Origin: JAZKJD01 sp040384585
Lineage (GTDB): Bacteria; Pseudomonadota; Gammaproteobacteria; Diplorickettsiales; Diplorickettsiaceae
Direction: 5' to 3'
Length of the DNA stretch: 64,000 bases
Assembly: GCA_040384585.1 (NCBI GenBank)
Contig: JAZKJD010000019.1
Span: forward strand, 19,168-83,167
The notes beneath the pieces were generated by a model. That model saw nothing but the letters and a program-made list of their open reading frames with translations, searched no databases and was not told where the DNA came from. Below, one piece after another: positions 44,601 through 53,568 of this stretch. Each line of letters begins with the position of its first letter. Position 1 is the first letter of the stretch. Made by a program: the position numbers and the translations under genes.

Positions 44601-47600
44601 GACAATTAGAAAATAAAGTTTCAGTTCTTGAAGCGAAGATTAAAGAAAAAAGTGGTGAATTATTGGCGCTAGAAAAAAGTAATAATGAATCTATCGAAGC
44701 GTTAGATAAAAAAATAGAGGAAAAAGAATCAAAAATTGAAGAAATTCAAAATAAAAATGGGAAAATAGTAGAGGAATTGCAAGCAAGTATTAAGTCTAAA
44801 GAAACAAGCATAGAGGAACATGTAAAAAAAACAAATGCATTGAAAACTGAGCTTCAGCACAACCTGGAAGAGTTAACAAAACAATTTTCCGAAGAAAAAA
44901 CTAAAGCACTTGAAGGGTCGAATGAAGCGCATCAGCTAGAAATAATCCAAGAAAAAGAAAAATATAAGGAGCTATCTAATGAGATAGATGAGAAAACTAA
45001 AAAGCTTGAAGAATTTAGAGATAATTTTAAGAAAACTACAGAAACGCTAATGGAACTTAAAAAAGAAAAAACAGAGATGGAAAACAAGATCAAAATGAGC
45101 CAGGCAGAAGAAGCTAGACTTAAAGATGAGTTAAGTGACTTAAAAAACTCTAATGAAACACTGACAAGGAAATTAAAAACAAACGAAACTAAAATCTCCG
45201 ACTTACAGAACCAATCTAAAGAAACAGAAGAAAAAGCAAACAAATTAAAATCTGCACTTTCTAAACAACAGCAGAAAACTACAGAATCTGAAGCTAGTCT
45301 CAACCAGCTTGAAAAACAACTTCAAGAAGTAAAAGTAGAGAAGAAACAACTTCAACAAGAAACTGATACTCAATTAAAAAAATTACTTGAATCTGAAAAC
45401 ATGTTAAAGAAGTCAAATAATAAGCTTCAGGAACTTATAGATGAAAAAGATAAATCGAAACTAACAACAGGAGCAATAGCGACACAAACAGAACCTTTAG
45501 ATGCCACGTCTGATGATAAACTTCCTAGCCATAATTCAACAACCATTAGGAATAATATGCCCCCTACTCCGTCAAACGTTCCAATGGCCAGAGCACAGTC
45601 TGCACCAGATTTATCTGGAAATTCACCCGAGCAGCTTCACGATAACGCAACAGATATTCCCGCCGCTGAAGCTTCTAATATAACAGATAGCTCCAGTCAG
45701 TCACCTTCCAAGGAAAGTGAAGATGAAAATAAGAAATCTGATCAAAAAAAATTATTACAGAATCAGCATAAGGCTGATTTCAATTCTCATCAAATTCAAG
45801 TAAAGTCGGAAGACGGTATAAGTAAAAGAGGTTCTAGTATGTCAGCTGAAGAACAATTAGCAGATCTTAATTTGCAGGAAAACTTTTCTGACACACTAGC
45901 AAAAAATCTTCAAGAGTATTTTTCAGAACAAGTTGCACGAGAGATTGACTTTGATCACAAAAGTATTATCCTTAAATCCATACAAGACTCATTAGAAACT
46001 ACTGCTAAAGCCCTAGCAGAAAAAGTAAATGCCGGAGAATGGGATGACGAATTAAAACAAGCACGCACTGAGTTAATCAGTGAAGACCCAACCATCAGTA
46101 AAAACTATGAAGAAGCCGCAAATCAATTAAGCAAGAAACTCATAGGCAATGCGATAAATCTTATAAAAAACCCGATAGACATCACAAGCAATCCAGAGGA
46201 CAACCACCGTGCTACATTCCAAACCAGTTTACTTAAAGCCGAAAAAGAATTAATTAAACAAGCTAAAGAAATAGAAAAAAAAGTCAAGGAAGTCATGCCT
46301 CTTCTAACAAGAAATAAAGATATCCTTAATGAATTTACTAAAAAGGAATTAGAAAAGCTAGCAATACAAGCAGGGACTGAAGAATTCGGCGACGCATCAC
46401 TTCCAGAAGAGCTGCTGAAATCTATTGAAGATAATCAAAAATTTAAAGAACACAGTCTTGGTCTTGTAAACTATTTACCAATAAATAAAAAATTCAGGCA
46501 GAACGTAATTATTACTAACGAAGGGTTCCTTGAGTCCGCAAAAAAACTTATCCCTGAGGCTTTTCAAGAAATTACATATGATGGAAAAACTATCGCGCAG
46601 ACAGCTGAAGATATAGGAAAAACCCTTGCCAAAGAAATTCAATCCACTATAGATAATTCGGAACGCAGGACTAGTTCTTCTTTCTCCATCAGCAGCTTTA
46701 ACGGTAATGAAGGTAGTCACCCCAACAGTGGTGATAGTGGACGTGGAACTGGCAGTGAGAATGAGGACAACAGTCTTATAACAAATGATGGAGAACATTC
46801 TATACCAGACAACAACTACACTGCTGAGGGTTTAAAAGCTGCTCTGCTTGAATTCAGCCAAAATAAAAAAGGATTCCATAAGCTCCCAATGCCATTGAAA
46901 GCACTTCAATATGCAAGTCTACTAGTTCCGGAAGAGTTTTCACTAGCTATTCAAGCGGTTTGTTCAATCAGTAAAAAAGACGCTGATGAGTTTAATAGCC
47001 TTAACTCTTTCGAGTCATTACGTAATAAATTACGATACAAAGCTTTCAAAAATATTACTAAATCTGATGGCAAAATCAATGAACAAGATATCCAAGATAT
47101 CCATAATTTGGAGGCCAAATTATGGTTAGAAAAAAAGCTTGAGAAGATCACCCACAGAACAGTTGATATCGGATTAACAGAAATAGATCAATCGACAGTT
47201 ACTACAAAAATCAAAGAAAAGCTCCTATTGTCTGCACTTAATCTCTCTGCAGTCACATTGAAGCCATCCGGAGATCTAAATATTGAAATAGAAAAGCTAA
47301 AAAAATACGAGTTGAAATTAATTGCCAAAACCTATCAGGAGTATTCTAAGATCGAGTCGAAACTTTCTCAATATCCTACACTCCTGAAGGAAAGTAACGA
47401 TAATGCATCTAGCGCCGATGAAGATCATGGCTTTGAGGAAGAAGGCGATTTACAACATTTTACTGCCACGCTCAATGAAAAATTATCAGATAATACTAAA
47501 ATTACTGAGCACCAAGCATCCGCCTTAATCGATGCCATTAGCAAACAGATAAATCCCCCCTGCTACAAATGGAGTCTAGTAGGCTCTACCTTAGATTCTG

Positions 47601-48478
47601 AGCTAGTCAATAATATTAATGACACTCTTAAGCTAGAGAATGAAGTATTAAACAATTCTGCTAATAAAAAAAAATTAGTTCTCGCTGCAATTAATCTCTT
47701 GCGGGAAGACTATCAGCTTGCCGCTACGCTTAGAGCAAGAGAGGCATGGGAAAAGAATATTAAACAACATTACGCCCTAACAGAAGGCATTGCGTATTTA
47801 AGAAGAGTAAATGTAAAGAGTAGAATCACCCTACTTGAAGAAATGCGTGCTAAAAAAATTGCGCATACTACAGAAGATAAGTCAACACTAGGACAGCCAG
47901 GCCCTGTTTATCTTCCCAACTCGTGTAAAATTATTGAAGAAGACAAAAAACTGGCTCAACAGGAGGATCTTAGTTTCACTGCTACAGGCGAGACTTTTCA
48001 TCGGCGCGATGCGCTGGAAAAAAATGTTCCTGTGATTTATGAGCAAGACTTAGGTGATAAAAAGCAATTGTGGTGTGTCATGCGTACACCAAATGATGCT
48101 TTAGCCTATAAGACAAAAGGGGAGTCTAAATGGAATTTAAAAAACGTCACGCAAAAAGCAGTCGCTTTCACACAAATGGTCGATGCAGTCCAGAGCTTTA
48201 AAGACAGTAGGATTGTCTCTTTTACTTTTGGAAACTGCAGCAAGGCAACAGAGAAAAAATATCGTATTTTTATACACGCTTACAATGATTTAGGGATTGG
48301 TCCTTTTCTTTCTTGCCAAGAAAATAATGCGATAGCGCTAAAAACAAAAGAACTAGAGCAGGCAAAAGAAGAAATTAAAAAACAATTAAAACTTCAGACT
48401 CAAGAGCTGGATGAAAATATAAAAAAAATGCCAGATTTGAGTATCAATACGACTCCACGACTACGCGCAAGAGGATAG
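41621..48478 (+). CDS. Giant coiled-coil protein, candidate Dot/Icm effector
   Basis: Function not recognised. The 2285-residue product has a non-repetitive N-terminus (1-260), a very long coiled coil rich in E, K, Q and L (about 260-1290), a low-complexity Ser/Pro/Asn linker (about 1295-1410, with TPSNVPMARAQSAPDLSG), helical regions (1430-2050) and a small mixed domain near 2090-2230. Residues about 606-900 and 935-1230 are a tandem duplication (period 329-332 residues). AAGGAG lies 7 nt before the ATG. The PmrA box, nearby dotA/icm genes and eukaryote-like architecture suggest an effector; no signal peptide or membrane helix is seen. Confidence 0.8.
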   Translation: MSDILTILQSLGVSEKQKNEIRSIKNFLSQNKNLSLEILLGVNSEGNNIKLEDKTSTALRSLTENSTVASEIPNQEDFKKIESLIRKKKVEILGIKGEGKTHILDKLKDAEAEISGLAKVADNAKDSEKKKAAYGEGVAALCHADKELLKIKIKVEKNINSIVKFYQLESPDVICISRYLDLKNCLAQKDSSSYDERLSTCVELLKEKKGKNDFSLIDLKNVKNWLRFKSTLNKKQNNPTTGNDARSPLDESNTNQLVESLKIENEKLKKEIKEIKELKIQTTKPISSSPASTENITKSEYKYGENNSDPLFSDEKIFRNLHTILGSVLEEKDEELQKLRDEVIAISKENKKLSEELKELKQNSVNENLRNNSIKGLAEILKEQRQKLDEKKEETNNLKEELEKSKQNDELQKRKGNLVLEISTLEEKLTKTQEELTSKLSEYDNVSQTLQTEQAKNQTLTKELASKKNIINTLQEKIDKSSSDREKESLDSATIIKDKDKVLDQLKKQLEEEKKKLDTLSKEKSESDKNIITLKNEVENFQTKNNDLKSDLGKKSKELDKLKTESLEIKQQLQNEKNKSGDLQSQIEKATTLKRQQEETLEKEKQKLIKAQKETAELQTEKEQLEQQLVEAKDLQKKDLAFKLSNDKETHEQEKVQLAKKISDLETKIKEKSDELLTLKTSNSESIVALQKKIQEKKSKIEEIQNKNRETVEKLQASINSKETVIEETVKERNKLKEAHDKLQTEHRDMLKDLKNQLAEEKTKALEESNTHQQKITQQEEKYKELSNKLNEETKNLEDLELDLTTQTEALTKLKKEKTEIEEKLKTSQEKENELTDELSKLETTNETLTKKLDTSEVTISNLHKESEETEEKANRLKSALDEQKQKTTEAEDKLSQVNDQLGTNQKIIDKNQEQLEEMNTFKRKSEEEIKQKTQKLIEAQKAITELQTEKEQLEQQAKDLQKTLETSKQSINNLEKEKESSLNDKKVHEQEKRQLENKVSVLEAKIKEKSGELLALEKSNNESIEALDKKIEEKESKIEEIQNKNGKIVEELQASIKSKETSIEEHVKKTNALKTELQHNLEELTKQFSEEKTKALEGSNEAHQLEIIQEKEKYKELSNEIDEKTKKLEEFRDNFKKTTETLMELKKEKTEMENKIKMSQAEEARLKDELSDLKNSNETLTRKLKTNETKISDLQNQSKETEEKANKLKSALSKQQQKTTESEASLNQLEKQLQEVKVEKKQLQQETDTQLKKLLESENMLKKSNNKLQELIDEKDKSKLTTGAIATQTEPLDATSDDKLPSHNSTTIRNNMPPTPSNVPMARAQSAPDLSGNSPEQLHDNATDIPAAEASNITDSSSQSPSKESEDENKKSDQKKLLQNQHKADFNSHQIQVKSEDGISKRGSSMSAEEQLADLNLQENFSDTLAKNLQEYFSEQVAREIDFDHKSIILKSIQDSLETTAKALAEKVNAGEWDDELKQARTELISEDPTISKNYEEAANQLSKKLIGNAINLIKNPIDITSNPEDNHRATFQTSLLKAEKELIKQAKEIEKKVKEVMPLLTRNKDILNEFTKKELEKLAIQAGTEEFGDASLPEELLKSIEDNQKFKEHSLGLVNYLPINKKFRQNVIITNEGFLESAKKLIPEAFQEITYDGKTIAQTAEDIGKTLAKEIQSTIDNSERRTSSSFSISSFNGNEGSHPNSGDSGRGTGSENEDNSLITNDGEHSIPDNNYTAEGLKAALLEFSQNKKGFHKLPMPLKALQYASLLVPEEFSLAIQAVCSISKKDADEFNSLNSFESLRNKLRYKAFKNITKSDGKINEQDIQDIHNLEAKLWLEKKLEKITHRTVDIGLTEIDQSTVTTKIKEKLLLSALNLSAVTLKPSGDLNIEIEKLKKYELKLIAKTYQEYSKIESKLSQYPTLLKESNDNASSADEDHGFEEEGDLQHFTATLNEKLSDNTKITEHQASALIDAISKQINPPCYKWSLVGSTLDSELVNNINDTLKLENEVLNNSANKKKLVLAAINLLREDYQLAATLRAREAWEKNIKQHYALTEGIAYLRRVNVKSRITLLEEMRAKKIAHTTEDKSTLGQPGPVYLPNSCKIIEEDKKLAQQEDLSFTATGETFHRRDALEKNVPVIYEQDLGDKKQLWCVMRTPNDALAYKTKGESKWNLKNVTQKAVAFTQMVDAVQSFKDSRIVSFTFGNCSKATEKKYRIFIHAYNDLGIGPFLSCQENNAIALKTKELEQAKEEIKKQLKLQTQELDENIKKMPDLSINTTPRLRARG
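43434..45310 (+). repeat. Tandem internal duplication within the coiled-coil gene
   Basis: Two diverged copies lie end to end with a period of about 987-996 bp. Examples: AAAGCTTATCAAAGCACAGA (43438) and AAAGCTTATAGAAGCACAGA (44425), both followed by TTACAGACTGAAAAAGAACA; and AAAATCTGCACTTGATGAAC (44251) and AAAATCTGCACTTTCTAAAC (45247). Differences between the copies are substitutions and small in-frame indels. Confidence 0.85.
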
Positions 48479-48482
48479 TAAA

Positions 48483-49664
48483 ATGGCTACATCAATAAGC
48501 AGAGAAGGCCTTATTCGTCAGCATATCGTTGGCATAAGTTTGATTAAAGAAGATTTAGCGGAAAATGTTATTAACTTAGTCAAGAAAGAAGAGCTTCTTG
48601 CATTATTTGATAAAGGCTTAACTGATAAGCTGACTGACCACGGAAAAACGATATTTTCAGCCGGTTTAAATGAAGAAGGATTGAATACCGTAGAAGACGA
48701 AATAAAAAAGGAATTTCGTAAATATTATAGCCAAGTCTTAGCAATAGGAGAATCAAAATTAAAGGAAGGAAATGATCAAAAACAAGTGGCAAAAATGGCC
48801 CAAGATCAATTCAGGCAAAGTTTAGCGACAGCTAATACGAAAGAAAAACTCTTTCAAATCTTTATTTCTCAATTAGCCGATAAAGGACAATCATTTACTG
48901 AAGAGGATAAGCCACATCTACGCAGTACCTTTTTCCAATATATGGATAAAACCATTGAGAAACACAGTGATTCATTAAAAGATTTTCAATCGCTTGAGTC
49001 TGTTAAAGCGAAAATGCAGTTAAATGATGATACCATTACGAAAAAACCTAACGCGTCAATGACAGCCCAGCCGATGACTAACAAAGGTCTAATCACTGGC
49101 CCTAAAGTTGAAGCCAAATCTGGTTATAGCATCAACATTGATAATCTGCGGAAGCAGCTCCAATATACTCTGGCCAATTTAAAGCCCGGAGAAAAAGTAA
49201 ATATAGACGTCATTAAGCCCGATCGTGATGAAGCCCAAAAAAACATGGCTGAAACTGCTTTTCAACATAAGACAACTTTATTATCGGCTCTTCTAGTGTT
49301 CTTATATCTCGGTTTGATCCATTTTTCTAAAATTCCATTATTAACCACAAGCAAAACTGAGGATGAACAAAGGGTTTTAAAAGCTATCATAGACTTAGCA
49401 CAGAAATATGGCCTTATTATGGATCCCAAAGACATCAATCTAAAAATTAGTGTTCCAGGAAGAAATGGAAAAAACCAAACTGTTTTCGAAGGTCCTTTAC
49501 CAGAACCACTTTCGCAAGAGCTAAACAAAACTGCTGCTAAGGTCAAAACCCAGCTTTTTCCGAATAATAAGCCATTGTATCAGACACAAAAACTTAATCC
49601 CGATAGTGCTGTAAAAACAGAGGACAAAGAGGAGGTTAATAGAACGCCTACACTAGCAGCATAA
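48483..49664 (+). CDS. Unknown protein with one membrane segment, second gene of the coiled-coil operon
   Basis: Function not recognised. The 393-residue product has a helical N-terminal half, a linker near 185-215, one hydrophobic segment at about 266-284 (LLSALLVFLYLGLIHF) and a C-terminal part. The C-terminus reads VKTEDKEEVNRTPTLAA: a Glu-rich patch 10-14 residues from the end and Leu at -3, as in many Dot/Icm substrates. It begins 4 nt after the giant gene, with GAGGA upstream, so it shares the PmrA-type promoter. It could be a second effector or a partner of the giant protein. Confidence 0.75.
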   Translation: MATSISREGLIRQHIVGISLIKEDLAENVINLVKKEELLALFDKGLTDKLTDHGKTIFSAGLNEEGLNTVEDEIKKEFRKYYSQVLAIGESKLKEGNDQKQVAKMAQDQFRQSLATANTKEKLFQIFISQLADKGQSFTEEDKPHLRSTFFQYMDKTIEKHSDSLKDFQSLESVKAKMQLNDDTITKKPNASMTAQPMTNKGLITGPKVEAKSGYSINIDNLRKQLQYTLANLKPGEKVNIDVIKPDRDEAQKNMAETAFQHKTTLLSALLVFLYLGLIHFSKIPLLTTSKTEDEQRVLKAIIDLAQKYGLIMDPKDINLKISVPGRNGKNQTVFEGPLPEPLSQELNKTAAKVKTQLFPNNKPLYQTQKLNPDSAVKTEDKEEVNRTPTLAA

Positions 49665-49686
49665 GGAGAAAGAGTCTTAAATAGAT

Positions 49687-50220
49687 TTAACTATTTTTAA
49701 TCGCATGGGAATAAACAACTTCACGAAATCTATCCAATTCTTTGAGACGATCGTGAAGTAATTCTGCTTTTTCATCTGGTTCAAAAGGAGTATTGAGATG
49801 ATATTTCTTACATTCAAGCCAGGCGGCTCGTTCGGCAGCAGGAAGTCCAGAAAAACGAACCCGCTTTGCACCACGTTTGATTAACAAATCAACCATAGCC
49901 CTTACCGTAGTCAATAGTCGACCTGTTACATAGCTTCCGTAGTATTTTCCAGGTGACGTTTTCAAACTAGATCCGTAATCAGAAACTTCGTAACCGTTTT
50001 CGACCTGAATAATATTGAGTGCAGTTAATCCAGTTGCCGTCGTTCCACCCTCTCCTTCGGTGGAATCATCAAGTACAGCAATCTCAAAATAACCCCATAA
50101 TAGTAATAAAAACGAATACGCTGATTTATTAGAAAATGTTGGATCAACCAATATTTCAGAAAGCTGACTAAATAGCTCATCTAAATTTATATTAAAGGTA
50201 TTGTTATCGTCGTCAGTCAT
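49687..50220 (-). CDS. Unknown protein downstream of dotA
   Basis: Function not recognised. The 177-residue product is acidic at the N-terminus (MTDDDNNTFNINLDELFSQL), has one moderately hydrophobic helix (SFLLLLWGYFEIAVLDD, about 40-56), a glycine/threonine-rich loop and a C-terminal helical part with KRGAKRVRFSGLPAAERAAW. It has no signal peptide. It lies on the same strand as dotA, about 350 bp beyond its end, and convergent with the coiled-coil operon. It may be a cytoplasmic secretion accessory protein, but only location suggests this. Confidence 0.7.
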   Translation of the reverse strand: MTDDDNNTFNINLDELFSQLSEILVDPTFSNKSAYSFLLLLWGYFEIAVLDDSTEGEGGTTATGLTALNIIQVENGYEVSDYGSSLKTSPGKYYGSYVTGRLLTTVRAMVDLLIKRGAKRVRFSGLPAAERAAWLECKKYHLNTPFEPDEKAELLHDRLKELDRFREVVYSHAIKNS

Positions 50221-50319
50221 TAAAAAAACACTAGTGAAATAAAATTATTGATTTTTAAAATTTGTAGAGGCACAGGTACAACTTTTGTTTCCCCTTGTAG
50301 GCAACAAAAAATAGCGACA

Positions 50320-50450
50320 CTCCCGTGAACCCCATCATAGCGAAGCCCCGGAACAACGTTCTGAGCGTGGATTTATCCAGTCAAAAAACTAGTCTTTGAC
50401 TGGATTTCCGCGCGCTTCCGCGCTCGCAATGACGAAATTTTTACTGTCTC
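50320..50450. repeat. Family E palindromic repeat after dotA
   Basis: An inner hairpin, ATCCAGTCAAAAAACTAGTC pairing with GACTGGAT, is followed by TTCCGCGCGCTTCCGCGCTC and GCAATGACGAAA. The CCGCGCGCTTCGCGCTCGCA-type end with AATGACG recurs at about 61615. Such CTCGCAATGACG-ending palindromes are widespread in intracellular bacteria. The 354-bp gap also holds a TTTTGTT/AACAAAA inverted repeat near 50283 that could end the dotA transcript; no gene is seen. Confidence 0.65.
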
Positions 50451-50574
50451 TACAGAAAAATTCCCATAACTAAAGTTAGATAAGTGACAAGGCAAAACCC
50501 CAAACTATTTCCTAACCCTCTTGTTTGAAAAGCAATAAAAACTGCTGTTAACACCTATTATGAAGTATTCCAAA

Positions 50575-52959
50575 TTATTCTGCTGCGTTACCACCTTGAC
50601 CTGCACCACCTGTTGCTTCTGCTCTGGTTTGTTTAAGTTCTTTCACCCTACGACCTAATGCCATGCCGCCTGCAGCCGATTCACTAACAGCTTGGCCTGA
50701 AGGCATCTGGTGGGTAAGCGCGCCCACGTCTTTGTCATGCTGGCCGCGAATACCTTGCAACATGGATTCTTCATGACCGCTTTCTTGAGGACCACCAATC
50801 CAACGTAATACTTTGTTAGGAACCTCATAAATCATGGCAAAACTACGATTAACAATGGCTAATACCGCCGCGGTATAAATAGCCATCATGGCCGTTTGAT
50901 AAACGATGGCAAAGATATCGCCGTTATATTCTGTTAAGAACTGTACCGCAATACCAAACCCCTTATTAAACAAGGAAAGCGCTACAAACGATAAAATAAT
51001 ACCAAAAATAAAACCAAAAACCATCAGCACGGGCCTCAAGAAGACACTGGCAAGCAACATAATCGCTTGTTCGGCTTTACCCATAAAATCATGTCCTTCA
51101 GGATGCGTAATCCCTAATGCCACCAACGGTGCTGCTAAAACCGCCTCAAGTACGACAGCAAACCAAGTAACGCCGCCAAAAATAAAGAGAAAGAATGGAA
51201 TCAACGGGACGTAATAAGAAAGGACTGAGCCCAAAACAAAATTGGTCCCCATCCAAACCGTCACTAAAGGCATCATGACGATGAGTAGATTACTAATCAA
51301 TAGCATGGCATTAACCGCACCACCCACCGTCCAAAAACCTGAAGCAACACCTACCGCAATCCCAGCTATCCCTAAACCGGTAATAATAGATAAAATAGAT
51401 ATCCACACTTGTTCAACCATAGAGACTAAACCATTACCCACGGAGGCTAATGCAAAGATAGGATCCATTTTTTGATTATTAATCGCATCTGATAATTTAC
51501 TTTCAAAATCATGAACGCGGGGGAAAATACCATTTAAAACAGCTGATACGACCTTCCCTATTGCATCCACATGCGCGACATCGTCAGGGAGAGAAGGATT
51601 GGAAGTATCCGGATTATTATTATCTTTAGTTCTGGTAGTTTCCGCAGCAATATAACTATCAACAACCCCATTCGCGCTGGGCAGATTATTCTTTAAATTG
51701 GTAATGACATTTCCATCATTAATGGCCTCAAAAGGCCCTGCCCCATAGGTAGGGCTAAACGCCGGTGAAATTTTTTGATCTAATGAACTTAAGTCCAGTT
51801 TTTTTAACTGTTGATTCAAGCTGGCCATCCTATAGTAATAGCTACCTGCCAGTATCCAACCATAGCCTTTAGCGTCCTTAATAAAGTTTTTATATTTCGC
51901 CGTCGCACTATCTTGTAAGGAACGTAAGGCAGGTTTTACAATCGTAAAGTAATCATCGGATGTATCCACCAAGCCATTAACCTCAAAAATGGGATCATCA
52001 GACTTCAATGTAACCAATGGCACTGATGTTGCATCCGCCGACAAAGGAGGCGCCAATCTATTCGCTAGGGATTGTGCTAAAGGCTGCAGATCCAAAGTAA
52101 ACTGCCTAGCGGCAATACTCGCACTATCGTTCGCTGTTAAATGCGCTGGATTATAAACCTTGTCATTATCTTTACTAATGTAGTCCCAAGAAATATTGCC
52201 GCACATCCCTTGTAGATTGGCAAAGGTCCCCGATAATTTACCCGGGAATGTAATAAAACCGCCTGTATCTTTCGTGTAATCCATAGGAAGACCTGTGTTT
52301 GCTCCATTGGGCGCTTTTCCCGTAACCGCCAGCGAGGACATAAAATCAGGAACCTGAACTCCAGTATTTCGATTTTGGTTTACCAACGCATTATGAACGG
52401 TAAGCATACATACTTCTGACTTAAGCACCGATCCAGCTTTTCCTACCAAAAAACTATTATCTGTTGATTTATCACCTGTATGTAACGATTGAAGAGGCTC
52501 AACAATTGTCCCATTTCGGTTCATATAATCGAGCGCTACATTCCATACTTGGTCGGCCGCTCCAACACCTTGCACGACGACCCACATAACAATGATCTGC
52601 ACAAGGGAGTAGCCGGTCGCTTTCGGTAGTAGTAAACCAATACCAAACACTGTACGCAAAGGAACCCAAATAGAAGACCATTTTTGCCCTAAAAATTCAC
52701 CTTGATGTGCAGTATTTAATATGGATGTAAACAACACATAGCTCAATGTTACAGAAGCCATCACTAACACTGTGGCATTAAACGCACCAAACATCGTCCC
52801 CAAAATTTCACTGCCAGTACCATGTAACACCCCATCGACTACGCCAAAAATAGTGGCCAGATACTGAACTGATAAATCGCTTGTAGGAGGCGTTAACCCG
52901 TCCGCAAGCAAAAGCGTAGGAAATAAAGCAAGGAATATAGCAAATAGAAATTTTTTCAT
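50575..52959 (-). CDS. dotA: Dot/Icm type IVB secretion protein DotA
   Basis: DotA is a polytopic inner-membrane protein required for Dot/Icm secretion. I use ATG 52959 (MKKFLFAIFLALFPTLLLAD, a signal peptide); its A overlaps the icmV stop as TAATG. The 794-residue product has a membrane segment region near 60-160, a large periplasmic part (about 170-530) and five to six C-terminal membrane segments (about 540-740), the DotA topology. Legionella DotA is about 1050 residues; the shorter form is as in Coxiella. A longer frame to 53097 lies inside icmV and is not used. Confidence 0.95.
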   Translation of the reverse strand: MKKFLFAIFLALFPTLLLADGLTPPTSDLSVQYLATIFGVVDGVLHGTGSEILGTMFGAFNATVLVMASVTLSYVLFTSILNTAHQGEFLGQKWSSIWVPLRTVFGIGLLLPKATGYSLVQIIVMWVVVQGVGAADQVWNVALDYMNRNGTIVEPLQSLHTGDKSTDNSFLVGKAGSVLKSEVCMLTVHNALVNQNRNTGVQVPDFMSSLAVTGKAPNGANTGLPMDYTKDTGGFITFPGKLSGTFANLQGMCGNISWDYISKDNDKVYNPAHLTANDSASIAARQFTLDLQPLAQSLANRLAPPLSADATSVPLVTLKSDDPIFEVNGLVDTSDDYFTIVKPALRSLQDSATAKYKNFIKDAKGYGWILAGSYYYRMASLNQQLKKLDLSSLDQKISPAFSPTYGAGPFEAINDGNVITNLKNNLPSANGVVDSYIAAETTRTKDNNNPDTSNPSLPDDVAHVDAIGKVVSAVLNGIFPRVHDFESKLSDAINNQKMDPIFALASVGNGLVSMVEQVWISILSIITGLGIAGIAVGVASGFWTVGGAVNAMLLISNLLIVMMPLVTVWMGTNFVLGSVLSYYVPLIPFFLFIFGGVTWFAVVLEAVLAAPLVALGITHPEGHDFMGKAEQAIMLLASVFLRPVLMVFGFIFGIILSFVALSLFNKGFGIAVQFLTEYNGDIFAIVYQTAMMAIYTAAVLAIVNRSFAMIYEVPNKVLRWIGGPQESGHEESMLQGIRGQHDKDVGALTHQMPSGQAVSESAAGGMALGRRVKELKQTRAEATGGAGQGGNAAE

Positions 52960-53411
52960 TATTTTTTCTTTCCCATTGTTAATTGTGCCGTTAACCAATC
53001 GCGAAACCCACAACCTAAGCGTCGCTGTTTGATCTGAAAAATCCAAAAATGATAACGGAATATTTGAGTCAAGATAATAACCGTTACCCCAAGGCAAGGA
53101 AAAAAGCCTCGTAAAGAATTTTCAAATAAAAGATGAATGCTATAAGCAATACTAATAAGAAAAAGTAGAATCCATATCCACATCAAACGAGTAAACGCTT
53201 TCATTCGCCGACAAAGATCCGCCTCGCTTAACTTAAGACGATCCAACGCGACTTGAAAGGATTCTTGTGTATTGGCTTGTTCAGGTATGAAGAATTTTTT
53301 AGCAAACGAATAAAGTGAACGATTGGTCTTCACTAACTGACGGTAACCAATCCACTTAGGAACATCTACGAAAGGCTTTATTATTTTTTTTACACCACCA
53401 AAAAAACTCAC
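52959..53411 (-). CDS. icmV: Dot/Icm protein IcmV
   Basis: The 150-residue product begins (GTG) MSFFGGVKKIIKPFVDVPKW and has two hydrophobic segments (about 70-90 and 95-115) followed by RYHFWIFQIKQRRLGCGFRD, matching the IcmV pattern. Exact role in the secretion complex is unknown. It precedes dotA and overlaps it by 1 nt, as icmV-dotA in Legionella. GGAGAG lies upstream. The promoter must lie in the 157-bp region shared with icmW; no PmrA-type box was seen there. Confidence 0.93.
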   Translation of the reverse strand: MSFFGGVKKIIKPFVDVPKWIGYRQLVKTNRSLYSFAKKFFIPEQANTQESFQVALDRLKLSEADLCRRMKAFTRLMWIWILLFLISIAYSIHLLFENSLRGFFPCLGVTVIILTQIFRYHFWIFQIKQRRLGCGFRDWLTAQLTMGKKK

Positions 53412-53568
53412 GTATCTCTCCGGGGTTTATCTATCAGTTATAGTATAGCGCTCACCTAAAACATGCAAATACTTTTTTACAAAACGCCGGTTGATTTGTG
53501 TCTTCGCCTTGGATAATCTATAATTATCTTTTTGCGATTGATAAAAATACAATAATGTGTAAATCCTC

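Noticed and set aside
42199..45303. Several minus-strand open frames rich in Ser, Phe and Leu inside the coiled-coil gene
   Set aside because: They are antisense shadows of Glu/Lys-rich codons and lack start signals.
49670..49705. CTTAAATAGATTTAACTATT as a further PmrA-type box
   Set aside because: The half-site period is 10 bp, not 11, and it lies over the stop codon of a minus-strand gene with no suitably placed gene downstream.
52960..53097. Longer DotA reading frame
   Set aside because: The added 46 residues lie inside icmV in another frame; the ATG at 52959 begins a signal peptide and overlaps the icmV stop.
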